From contig JBLIMR010000002.1 in assembly GCA_047638815.1 (NCBI GenBank), forward strand, positions 124,001-188,000: DNA of 64,000 bases, in the 5' to 3' direction. Under the pieces are notes generated by a model. The model was not told where the DNA came from and made no database searches. It saw only the letters and a list, made by a program, of their open reading frames with translations. The DNA is from JAJRRH01 sp047638815 (lineage in GTDB: Bacteria; Bacteroidota; Bacteroidia; Flavobacteriales_D; JABDKJ01). The translations under genes and the position numbers were made by a program. Position 1 is the stretch's first letter, and the number at the start of each line of letters is the position of its first letter. Below are positions 18,397-26,194 of the stretch, in pieces.

Positions 18397-19923
18397 TTAA
18401 TTCAATAGATTTTCCCCAGTCATTTCTTCTGGTGAATTAAGACCCAGAAGAATAAGTAAGGAAGGCGCTACATCAGCTAAAATGCCTGATTTTAAGGCAG
18501 TAAACTTTTCTCCAAGATAAAAGATGGGTACTGGATTAAGCGTATGTGCAGTATGTGCCGAACCATCATCGTTTACATTCAACTCCGCATTTCCGTGATC
18601 TGCAATTATTAATATCTCATAGCCCATATTTCTGGCCTTATCAGACAATTCTTTACAGCACAAATCAGTTGTTTGCACCGCTTTAATAATGGCGGGAACA
18701 ACCCCAGTATGACCTACCATATCCGGGTTAGCAAAGTTAATAATACAAAGATTAGGTTGATGTTCAATGATATGTTGAATGGCTTTGTCTTTAAGCTCAA
18801 CAGCGCTCATTTCTGGTTGAAGATCATAAGTTTTGACTTTGGGTGAATTTGCCATTACTCTTGATTCACCGACAAACTCTTTTTCCCTGCCTCCGGATAA
18901 GAAGAACGTAACATGTGGGTATTTCTCTGTCTCAGCCATACGGACCTGAGTCATAGCGTTCTCTTCAATCACTTCACCAATAGTCTTTGCAAGGTTATCC
19001 TTGTCGAATAACACCCCAATGTTCTGGAAAGTATGATCATACCTGGTCATGGTATAATAATGAAGGGCCAAAGTTTCCATGCCATGACCTGTTTGATTTT
19101 CCTGCGTCAAAACAGTGGTTATTTGCCTGCATCGATCTGTTCGATAGTTAAAGCAAATAACAACATCTCCTTCATCAATTGTAATTTTTTCACCTTGAAG
19201 CGCACAAGCAATAGGCTTCAAAAACTCATCTGTAATTCCCTGGTTGTATTGAGATTGAACAGCCTCATAAACATTTGTGCTTAAATAACCATCACCCTTC
19301 GTGAGCAGGTCATATGCTACCTTTGTTCTTTCCCATCTTTTATCTCTATCCATGGCGTAAAACCTACCTACGACAGAGGCCAAGTGACCCGTTGTTGATT
19401 CTATATGTTTTGATAGTTTTTTCAAGTATTCGATGCCACCCTTAGGATCTGTATCTCTGCCATCGGTGAAGGCATGAACAAAAACATCCTCTAAGGCCAA
19501 TTCATTACAAGCACTGAGTAATGCGTGTAAGTGATCTTGTGTAGAGTGAATCCCGCCATCTGACAATAAACCAATCAAATGCACTTTAACATTCTTTTGC
19601 TTGGCAGTAGCCAACGCTTCTACCAATACTGGATTTACAAAAAACTCCTTTTTTTCAATGGATTTATTAATCTTAACAAGATCTTGATATACAACCCTTC
19701 CCGCACCAATATTGATATGGCCCACTTCAGAATTTCCCATTTGACCTGTAGGAAGACCGACATTTTCACCATCAGTCCGAAGTTCAGCATTTGGGACGGA
19801 CTTGTAAAGACCGTCAATAAAAGGTGTTTCTGCTTGATATATCGCATTGCTACTATCCTTCTTGCCATGACCCCATCCATCCATAATAATGAGCATTGCC
19901 TTGTCAGTCTTTCTATTGATCAT
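18397..19923 (-). CDS. gpmI: 2,3-bisphosphoglycerate-independent phosphoglycerate mutase
   Basis: GpmI interconverts 3- and 2-phosphoglycerate in glycolysis using two metal ions and a phosphoserine. The 508-residue protein has the metal-binding start LIIMDGWGHG, the nucleophile serine S65 in QMGNSEVGHINIGAGR, the substrate block FTDGRDTDPKGG, and C-terminal metal motifs NFANPDMVGHTG and IADHGNAE. I start at ATG 19923; the longer frame adds 11 residues that overlap the TACTTTCG promoter box. Length is normal. Confidence 0.96.
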   Translation of the reverse strand: MINRKTDKAMLIIMDGWGHGKKDSSNAIYQAETPFIDGLYKSVPNAELRTDGENVGLPTGQMGNSEVGHINIGAGRVVYQDLVKINKSIEKKEFFVNPVLVEALATAKQKNVKVHLIGLLSDGGIHSTQDHLHALLSACNELALEDVFVHAFTDGRDTDPKGGIEYLKKLSKHIESTTGHLASVVGRFYAMDRDKRWERTKVAYDLLTKGDGYLSTNVYEAVQSQYNQGITDEFLKPIACALQGEKITIDEGDVVICFNYRTDRCRQITTVLTQENQTGHGMETLALHYYTMTRYDHTFQNIGVLFDKDNLAKTIGEVIEENAMTQVRMAETEKYPHVTFFLSGGREKEFVGESRVMANSPKVKTYDLQPEMSAVELKDKAIQHIIEHQPNLCIINFANPDMVGHTGVVPAIIKAVQTTDLCCKELSDKARNMGYEILIIADHGNAELNVNDDGSAHTAHTLNPVPIFYLGEKFTALKSGILADVAPSLLILLGLNSPEEMTGENLLN

Positions 19924-19945
19924 ATACCCTCTTGTTTTATCATCG

Positions 19946-19953
19946 CGAAAGTA
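19946..19953 (-). promoter_or_regulatory. -7 promoter box of gpmI
   Basis: TACTTTCG on the minus strand fits TAnnTTCG and ends 22 bases before the gpmI ATG. The same 8-mer precedes pdhA and the acyl-CoA dehydrogenase gene. Confidence 0.5.
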
Positions 19954-20040
19954 CAAAAGAGAGGAATAAGTAATGGATCGGATTGAGCGAGGCCTTCTCT
20001 AAATCCCAATATTCAATAATTTAAATCACAAATATGTACG

Positions 20041-20313
20041 AACTGCCTTATGTTTTCTGGATAGAGTCCAATGAGTACGAGAACTTGCTCAACAATAATT
20101 GGGCAACGTCAATATACGTTGGTCCGACAGCCTCAACAGATTCTAACAGTCGTGCCTCCTTCAGATTGACTCTTAGATTATTATTGAGTTAGTTCTCGTG
20201 CTCATCAGAAGGGTACTTGTGCACATATATGGACCCACAACTCCCAACTCAAAATTTCAACGTCCCACTCCTAGCTTCTAACTTCCAACTCCCTTCTCAT
20301 CTAGAACTTTCGA
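20041..20313. repeat. Non-coding spacer with imperfect inverted repeat and low-G tract
   Basis: No gene is visible here. Bases 20071-20099 and 20177-20205 form an inverted repeat of 29-nt arms matching at 25 positions. Inside, CAACGT (20104-20109) and ACGTTG (20116-20121) can form a smaller hairpin. The following 20225-20313 is pyrimidine-rich and poor in G on the plus strand, with near-repeats of CCAACT (ACTCCCAACT, ACTTCCAACT). The element could be a structured RNA, a decayed mobile element end or a dispersed intergenic repeat; the sequence alone does not decide. Confidence 0.5.
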
Positions 20314-20348
20314 CAAAAAAAAGACCATCCTAATAATTAGGATGGTCT
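20314..20348 (-). terminator. Terminator of tRNA-Phe
   Basis: On the minus strand AGACCATCCTA and its complement form a strong stem at 20322-20348, followed by a run of T (A run 20315-20322 on the plus strand). It lies 13 bases past the tRNA 3' end. Confidence 0.85.
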
Positions 20349-20361
20349 CATCTTTGTTTTG

Positions 20362-20434
20362 TGGTGCTACCTGGATTCGAACCAGGGACACATGGATTTT
20401 CAATCCATTGCTCTACCAACTGAGCTATAGCACC
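20362..20434 (-). tRNA. tRNA-Phe (anticodon GAA)
   Basis: A 73-nt cloverleaf on the minus strand. The acceptor stem pairs GGTGCTA with TAGCACC, the D arm has GCTCAGTTGGTAGAGC, the anticodon stem ATGGA/TCCAT encloses loop TTGAAAA with anticodon GAA, and the T arm is CCTGGTTCGAATCCAGG. The discriminator is A; CCA is not encoded and must be added after transcription. A strong terminator follows, so it is transcribed as a single-gene unit. Confidence 0.96.
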
Positions 20435-20581
20435 AACATTAAGAAGGTCGCAAATTTATAAATATTTATTTAGAAAGGGATTTTATTTTTCTGTTAATGA
20501 ATATTAATGTATTTCGGTATCATTCAGGCTCTTTGGTGATAATCATGGGCCAATTTACATCACTTTCGATGAAAATCTAAT

Positions 20582-20589
20582 TATTTTCG
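20582..20589 (+). promoter_or_regulatory. -7 promoter box of coaX
   Basis: TATTTTCG fits TAnnTTCG and ends 4 bases before the coaX ATG at 20594, implying an almost leaderless mRNA. I see no convincing -33 element at the usual distance. Confidence 0.4.
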
Positions 20590-20593
20590 CGGC

Positions 20594-21316
20594 ATGAATC
20601 TGATTGTGGATATAGGAAACTCCCGTGTTAAGGCGGCCGTCTTTAAACACGGAGAACTCCAAGATGTTGTTTTCTTCACACATCAAGAATTGAACAAGCT
20701 CAATAACCTAATAGTTAAACATAGCCCTGCACAGGCTATTGTGTCCAGTGTTGCAGATCCTAAAATTGAGGTTACAGAATTATTAAATCAACACCATATT
20801 ACATCAGTGTACTTTAGTAAGGAGACACCACTGCCAATAACCTTGGTTTACGATCAAAATTCGCAACCAGGACTTGATAGAATTGCAGATGCGGTAGCTA
20901 TTCATAGTTTATCCAAGCTAAAAAATAAACTTATTATTGATGCTGGAACAAGCATCACATATAATTATGTTTTTGAAGATAGATTTGAAGGTGGCGCCAT
21001 ATCTCCAGGATTGATGATGAGATATAAAGCTTTGAATACTTTTACCGGTAGATTACCGTTGATATTGGAGCGTAGACATTTAAATTTGGTGGGTTCAAGC
21101 ACGAAGGAATCAATACAATCGGGTGTGATTAATGGTATTGTTATGGAGATTCAAGGGATCTGTGATCATTTCATTCAGCAATATGAAGACACAGAAATAT
21201 TCATTACAGGAGGGGATGGTATTTTTTTTGCAGAAGGACTTAAAAATACGATCTTTGCGGACCCTTATTTAACCCTTAAAGGACTTAATAAAATATTACT
21301 TTTTAATGAGAAATAA
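20594..21316 (+). CDS. coaX: Type III pantothenate kinase
   Basis: CoaX phosphorylates pantothenate, the first committed step of coenzyme A synthesis; type III enzymes use a monovalent cation and are not feedback-inhibited by CoA. The 240-residue protein has the ASKHA phosphate-1 motif DIGNS (6-10), the family block PGLDRIADA (92-100), DAGTS (116-120) and GGAISPG (133-139). Length is slightly short but normal. Its end overlaps the next gene by 11 bases, so it heads the envelope operon. PanC and PanD, which make its substrate, are encoded at 61-62 kb. Confidence 0.94.
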   Translation: MNLIVDIGNSRVKAAVFKHGELQDVVFFTHQELNKLNNLIVKHSPAQAIVSSVADPKIEVTELLNQHHITSVYFSKETPLPITLVYDQNSQPGLDRIADAVAIHSLSKLKNKLIIDAGTSITYNYVFEDRFEGGAISPGLMMRYKALNTFTGRLPLILERRHLNLVGSSTKESIQSGVINGIVMEIQGICDHFIQQYEDTEIFITGGDGIFFAEGLKNTIFADPYLTLKGLNKILLFNEK

Positions 21317-22712
21317 ACTCATCGTTATCTTTCTATTGATCCTAACTGGACAGGTGGAGGCTCAAATTTCTAACACTTCACTCTATTCAAGATTTGCTTT
21401 GGGTGAAATTCATGACGGGACCACCATCAAGCAAAGAGGTATGTCAGGATTATCAATTGGTGTGGAAAACCCCTTTATGGTTAATCTTAATAACCCCGCG
21501 GCCTTATCCTTTATGAAAGAACCTTCATTTACGGTAGGATTAAAGTATGAGAATGTTCTGGCTTCAAACTCCGAAAACGAACAAAGAAACACATTTAGCC
21601 AATTTGACCATTTTGCGATTTCATTCCCAGTGCGAAAGGGAAGTGGAGGAATCTCATTGGGACTTATTCCATATAGTAATATGGCATATCAATATAAGGA
21701 TAGTTTATTTATTGAAGATATTGATTCATATAGTAACCTGACATATAATGGAGAGGGAGGGATCAATACCGTTTTTCTTAAAGGCGGATATAAGTTTAAA
21801 TTAAACCAAGATACCACGGAATTTTCTCAAATTGATTATCTGAGTTTTGGGGCAGGATTTAAATATTATTTTGGCTCACTCACGAATACTAAAAGAGTTG
21901 AATTTCCAAGAGGAGAGGGGTACATTAATAGTTTTATTGCAGACAGATCTACATACAATGACATAGGACTCGATTATGGAGTTTTTTATAAAACATTCTT
22001 GAAAAAGAAGAGAGATGTAAAGGATAAGTCACTTTCTCTGAATGTAGGCGCAACAATAAAACCTTCTGTGAAATTAAATGGAAAGCAAAGCGCTGATGTT
22101 TTTTCATATTTATTGAACAGTCTGGGCGAAGAATTCACAGTAGATTCAATTAGTGCAGAAAGAGATCAAAGTGGTTATGCCATTCTTCCAACTAATATTG
22201 GAGCAGGTATTTCATTGGATTACTTTTTCCAAAATAAGGATGGTGGATTTCAAAGAAACTTACTTTTCGGATTAGATTTCACCACCAATAGTTGGAGTGA
22301 TTTTGAAACTAATTTCTTCGAAGTGAAGGACTTTACAGAAGTCACGGACAACACCAATTTAACATTTGGTCTACAATATAGACCCAACACCCAATTTGAT
22401 GATGGTCAGGTAAGTAGCTACTTTCAAGCCTGTACATATAGATTTGGAATGAGATCATCAACATTGAACCTGACCCTTGATAACCAGCGGTTAACGGAAA
22501 ACGGCATAAATCTTGGTGTAAGCTTACCGTTAGTGTATGGGTTGAATTCCAAAAATTCTGAAACTAGTTTGGACTTGAGTGTCGGATACGGAACTAGAGG
22601 GACCACAGAAAATGCACTGATAAAGGAAGATTACTTGAGAATAATGGTCGGTTTTAGTTTACATCCAAACCAAAGATTTGATAAGTGGTTTAGAAAAAGA
22701 AAGTACGATTAA
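21306..22712 (+). CDS. Outer-membrane beta-barrel protein, unknown function
   Basis: The 468-residue product has a signal peptide (MRNKLIVIFLLILTGQVEAQ) and then a conserved-looking N-terminal block, SNTSLYSRFALGEIHDGT with NNPAALSFM, typical of Bacteroidota FadL/PorV-like barrels. The rest alternates hydrophobic and polar residues as in transmembrane beta strands, ending in a terminal strand with aromatic residues. Substrate or role is unknown. It overlaps coaX by 11 bases and is followed 8 bases later by a TPR protein, in a syntenic block of envelope genes leading to lptC. Confidence 0.78.
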   Translation: MRNKLIVIFLLILTGQVEAQISNTSLYSRFALGEIHDGTTIKQRGMSGLSIGVENPFMVNLNNPAALSFMKEPSFTVGLKYENVLASNSENEQRNTFSQFDHFAISFPVRKGSGGISLGLIPYSNMAYQYKDSLFIEDIDSYSNLTYNGEGGINTVFLKGGYKFKLNQDTTEFSQIDYLSFGAGFKYYFGSLTNTKRVEFPRGEGYINSFIADRSTYNDIGLDYGVFYKTFLKKKRDVKDKSLSLNVGATIKPSVKLNGKQSADVFSYLLNSLGEEFTVDSISAERDQSGYAILPTNIGAGISLDYFFQNKDGGFQRNLLFGLDFTTNSWSDFETNFFEVKDFTEVTDNTNLTFGLQYRPNTQFDDGQVSSYFQACTYRFGMRSSTLNLTLDNQRLTENGINLGVSLPLVYGLNSKNSETSLDLSVGYGTRGTTENALIKEDYLRIMVGFSLHPNQRFDKWFRKRKYD

Positions 22713-22720
22713 AAAAAATT

Positions 22721-24052
22721 ATGAAGATGAAGAATGTTTTAGCAATATTGGTTTTAGGGTTTATACTGAGTTCAACCTCAATGTCAGCTCAAGGAAAAAA
22801 ATATGATTATGGTGCAGATAGCGCTAGCTGTGTAAAACAACTCTTTCTATTTCAAGAGTTTGTTAAACAGAAAGCATATACAGATGCACTAGGGCCATGG
22901 GAAAAAGCGATAGAGATTTGTCCTAAATCTAGAAAGAGCTTGTACACAAAAGGTTCTAAAATGTTCAAAGGATTGATTAAAGCTGAGGCAGATTCTGTTA
23001 AGAAGGAAGCTTTAATTGAACAATTGATGTTTTTGTTTGACACTAGAATTGAATCTTTTGGTCAAAGGGGATATGTATTGGGATTAAAGGGTGTTGCAGC
23101 ATATAAGTATCATCCGGAAAACATGGATGTGGCAATAGCAATAATGAAAGAATCTATTGAATTACAGGGAAATAAATCAAAGGCATCAGTGTTATCATCA
23201 TACTTCTCCGCGATATACAAATCTTTCAAGGCTGAAAAAACACCTGTTGATGTGCTTTTAAGCGAGTACCTAGTTGTTTCCGATATTATTAATTATAACC
23301 TTGAAAATCTTGATCCAGCAGAAGATCAAAAATCGATAGATGGTTTCAAGACTACTAAAGATAATGTAGACACCTATTTCATCGCTGTTGCTGAGTGTGA
23401 TGATATCGTCAAATTTTATGGTGAAAAGATTGCCGCTGATCCGGAAAATTTGGAATTGAACAAAAAGGCTTTATCTATTTTGGATAGAAAACAATGTGAT
23501 GATGCAGAAATCTTCCTTCAAGTAACAGAATTTGTACATGCGAAAGAGCCAACGGCAAAGTCAGCAAGTGCATTGGGCAGAATGTTGTTAAAGAAACAGG
23601 ATGTTAACGGTGCTTTAGAATATTTTGATCAAGCGGTAGAAATGTGTGGAGATTGTCCGGACAAACTAACTTATCTAACTAACGCTGGTCTTATTTCGAT
23701 ATCAAAGAGTAAAATTGGGAAAGCCTCTTCATATGCAAATGAAATGTTAAAACTTGATCCTAAAAGTGGTTCAGCATATATCATCAAAGGTGATATTGCT
23801 AGATCGAAATCAAAGGCTTGTGATGATGGTAAGGCCGGTTCGGTATCTGTTTATTGGTTAGCGACTGATTTTTATAATAAGGCGAAGTCAGTAGATCCTT
23901 CAGATAAGATAAAAGAAGCGGCAAATAAGAAATTAGCTTCATGTAGATCAAGATATCCAACCAAAGAAGAGTTGTTTTTCTGGGGGTTAAAAGCAGGAGA
24001 CCCATATACACTTCCTTGCGGTGGTGCAACGACTGTTAGAATCAGTAACTAA
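22721..24052 (+). CDS. Exported tetratricopeptide-repeat protein
   Basis: The 443-residue product has a signal peptide (hydrophobic core VLAILVLGFILSS, cleavage near SAQ) and helical TPR-like repeats, the clearest around residues 285-345 (GRMLLKKQDVNGALEYFDQA and the following YANEMLKLDPKSGSAYIIKG). TPRs bind other proteins; the protein is probably periplasmic or envelope-associated. It is cysteine-containing in its mature part, with short pairs such as CGDC, so disulfides are possible. It lies between a barrel gene and lptC. No specific partner can be named. Confidence 0.82.
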   Translation: MKMKNVLAILVLGFILSSTSMSAQGKKYDYGADSASCVKQLFLFQEFVKQKAYTDALGPWEKAIEICPKSRKSLYTKGSKMFKGLIKAEADSVKKEALIEQLMFLFDTRIESFGQRGYVLGLKGVAAYKYHPENMDVAIAIMKESIELQGNKSKASVLSSYFSAIYKSFKAEKTPVDVLLSEYLVVSDIINYNLENLDPAEDQKSIDGFKTTKDNVDTYFIAVAECDDIVKFYGEKIAADPENLELNKKALSILDRKQCDDAEIFLQVTEFVHAKEPTAKSASALGRMLLKKQDVNGALEYFDQAVEMCGDCPDKLTYLTNAGLISISKSKIGKASSYANEMLKLDPKSGSAYIIKGDIARSKSKACDDGKAGSVSVYWLATDFYNKAKSVDPSDKIKEAANKKLASCRSRYPTKEELFFWGLKAGDPYTLPCGGATTVRISN

Positions 24053-24061
24053 TTTATTCTT

Positions 24062-24619
24062 GTGATAAAAAAATTACATATCCTCATCATTTTTATGATG
24101 GGGATATTTTTTTCATGTCAAAATGATATGGACGTCATCATGGACATTACAGGTGATGACACAGAGCCTGGTCAGATTATCGAAAACGCAGAATATCTTT
24201 TTACCGAAAAGGGGAAGTTGCAGAATAAGCTAAGCGCGGGATTGATGAAGCAGTACAGTCATGATTCTACATATATAATTATAGAGAAGAATTTAAAGCT
24301 GGAGATATTTGACGAGAATGAAATGAAAGTCGCCCAATTAACTTCTAAAAATGGCATTTATTATGAAAATAGTGCTAAAATGGAGGCTATTGATAGCGTT
24401 GTTTTTAGTAATATTGAAGGAGAAACTCTTTTGACAGAGAGATTAGTATGGTTGCAGGACAGCGCCACCATATATTCGGAAGACCCGATTACAATTCATC
24501 GTGATGGAGGAGTGATTTACGGAGACGGTATTGTTTCCAATGAATCTTTTACGAGATATAGTATTACTAGACCGAGAGGCGAATTAGAAATGAAACAAAT
24601 GACACAAGAGAATGAGTAA
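24062..24619 (+). CDS. lptC: LPS export periplasmic protein LptC-like, lipoprotein
   Basis: LptC links the LptB2FG transporter to the periplasmic LptA bridge that moves lipopolysaccharide to the outer membrane. The 185-residue protein has a lipoprotein-like start with cysteine at residue 19 (GIFFSC) instead of the transmembrane anchor of enterobacterial LptC. The body shows the Bacteroidota LptC pattern: ENAEYLFTEKGKLQNKL, then strands with LTSKNGIYYENSAKMEAID and GDGIVSNESFTRYSI. The start is GTG at 24062. It overlaps the next small gene by 8 bases. Confidence 0.85.
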   Translation: MIKKLHILIIFMMGIFFSCQNDMDVIMDITGDDTEPGQIIENAEYLFTEKGKLQNKLSAGLMKQYSHDSTYIIIEKNLKLEIFDENEMKVAQLTSKNGIYYENSAKMEAIDSVVFSNIEGETLLTERLVWLQDSATIYSEDPITIHRDGGVIYGDGIVSNESFTRYSITRPRGELEMKQMTQENE

Positions 24620-24818
24620 AGTATCATTTTACCTAGAAAAATTTTGGCTTGTTGTTGCCATTTTAACAGCGTGTTTCACCCTTTACAAGCTGATGAGTGG
24701 TGGTGAGGTGTCAACATTAGAGTATGTTTTCCCAATTATAGCACTTTTGCTATTTTACACCAGACGTCTTATTCGGAAAAGAATGGAGACAACAACTAAC
24801 AATGAAAGGGATAATTAG
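24612..24818 (+). CDS. Small two-helix membrane protein
   Basis: A 68-residue protein with two hydrophobic segments (about residues 10-28, FWLVVAILTACFTLYKLM, and 38-50, YVFPIIALLLFY) and a basic stretch RRLIRKRM, then a polar tail. The start overlaps the end of lptC by 8 bases, which suggests coupled translation. I do not recognise the family; the position beside lptC points to an envelope role, which is inference. Confidence 0.72.
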   Translation: MSKVSFYLEKFWLVVAILTACFTLYKLMSGGEVSTLEYVFPIIALLLFYTRRLIRKRMETTTNNERDN

Positions 24819-24849
24819 ATGTTACATGCCTGAAAAATAAATATCTTTG
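24815..24849 (+). promoter_or_regulatory. Promoter of the CNNM/CBS gene
   Basis: TTAG at 24815-24818 and TATCTTTG at 24842-24849 (exact TAnnTTTG) are 23 bases apart. The box ends 6 bases before the ATG at 24856, implying a nearly leaderless mRNA inside the operon. Confidence 0.5.
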
Positions 24850-24855
24850 GGCGAC

Positions 24856-26112
24856 ATGGATTATTACTTCATCATCATTATACTATCGTTAATTTGTTCC
24901 GCATTGTTTTCTGGAACAGAGATAGCCTTTATTTCATCCAATCAACTTCAGATTGAATTAGGAAAAAAGCAGGGGAACCTTGCTGATTCAATACTATCCT
25001 GGTTCAACAAACGAAGACCTACATTTATTGCAGCTATGCTTGTTGGCAATAATATTGCACTTGTAGCATATGCTTATTTTATGTCCAAAGTACTGGATCC
25101 TAGGATAGAGGCTGTCTGGGATAATCTTGTTTTTGTTTTACTTGCTCAGACTTTTATTTCTAGCATTATTGTTCTCTTTTTCGCAGAGTTTCTTCCTAAG
25201 ACGATTTTTAGAATTAATCCAAACAAAACATTGCATTTGTTCTTATTACCCGTGGTGTTATGTTACTTCATTCTGCTAATCCCAGCATTATTGATTAGTT
25301 CATTATCAGAGTTTATTATCAGAGCATTTTTGAATGGAGAGAAGGAGGAAAGAGAAACGGTACTCGGAAGAATAGACCTTAACAATTACTTTGACGAAAT
25401 GGAATTGGATCAATTGGATGATGAAGAGGTTGAAAATGAGGTGCAGATATTCCAAAATGCGTTGGATTTCAGTAAGACCAAGGCAAGAGAGATAATGATT
25501 CCTAGAAATGAGGTAGTTGCATTGGATATTGATGGTGATTTAGAGGAGTTGAAGAAAAACTTCATTTCTTCTGGTTTATCAAAAATCCTTATTTACAAGG
25601 AGAAAATTGACAATATCATTGGATATGTCCATAATAGAGAATTATTCAAGAACCCTGAGTCCATAAAATCTATTTTATTGCCACTTGCAATTATGCCTGA
25701 ATCGAAGACAGCTAGTGATATTCTTAAGCAATTCATCAAGCAGAAACAGAACTTAGCTGTAGTTGTGGATGAATATGGAGGAACCGCTGGGATATTGACT
25801 ATAGAAGATGTTGTGGAAGAGATTTTTGGTGAAATACAGGATGAGCATGATACTGAACAGCTTATAGAGAGGCAATTGAGTGAAAACTCTTTTTTATTCA
25901 GCGCGAGACATGAAATCGATATGCTATGCGATAAGTACAAATTACCATTAGAAGAATCAGAAGAGTATGATACTCTTGCAGGTCTAGTCCTTCACCATAG
26001 CGAGGATATACCGGAAAAGAACGAGAAAATAATTTTAGAAAATGTCGTTTTGGAGGTCATAGAGGTGAGTATCAATAAAATCGAATTGCTCAAGCTCACC
26101 ATAAAACAATAA
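24856..26112 (+). CDS. CNNM/CBS domain membrane protein (HlyC/CorC family, GldE-like)
   Basis: The 418-residue protein has an N-terminal CNNM (DUF21) region with about four transmembrane segments (for example IIIILSLICSALFSGTEIAF), a linker, two CBS motifs (IMIPRNEVVALDIDG; VVDEYGGTAGILTIEDVVEE) and a C-terminal CorC/HlyC transporter-associated domain. Family members act in magnesium or cobalt handling; a close relative, GldE, supports gliding in Flavobacterium. gldD, the usual neighbour of gldE, is absent here, so I do not assign that symbol. I use ATG 24856 rather than the TTG at 24847, which belongs to the promoter box. Confidence 0.88.
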   Translation: MDYYFIIIILSLICSALFSGTEIAFISSNQLQIELGKKQGNLADSILSWFNKRRPTFIAAMLVGNNIALVAYAYFMSKVLDPRIEAVWDNLVFVLLAQTFISSIIVLFFAEFLPKTIFRINPNKTLHLFLLPVVLCYFILLIPALLISSLSEFIIRAFLNGEKEERETVLGRIDLNNYFDEMELDQLDDEEVENEVQIFQNALDFSKTKAREIMIPRNEVVALDIDGDLEELKKNFISSGLSKILIYKEKIDNIIGYVHNRELFKNPESIKSILLPLAIMPESKTASDILKQFIKQKQNLAVVVDEYGGTAGILTIEDVVEEIFGEIQDEHDTEQLIERQLSENSFLFSARHEIDMLCDKYKLPLEESEEYDTLAGLVLHHSEDIPEKNEKIILENVVLEVIEVSINKIELLKLTIKQ

Positions 26113-26142
26113 TAAGAGCTTTCTTTTATCAATAAGCCGTTG

Positions 26143-26150
26143 TATATTCG
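26143..26150 (+). promoter_or_regulatory. -7 promoter box of the PpiD-like gene
   Basis: TATATTCG fits TAnnTTCG and lies 44 bases before the ATG at 26195. Confidence 0.4.
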
Positions 26151-26194
26151 CAGCCCTTTTAGGGGTAAATAACATAGAAATTTTTTAAAAAGAC

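Noticed and set aside
19579..19986. 135-codon plus-strand open frame over gpmI
   Set aside because: It is antisense to a strongly conserved enzyme and has no family features; gpmI accounts for the coding signal.
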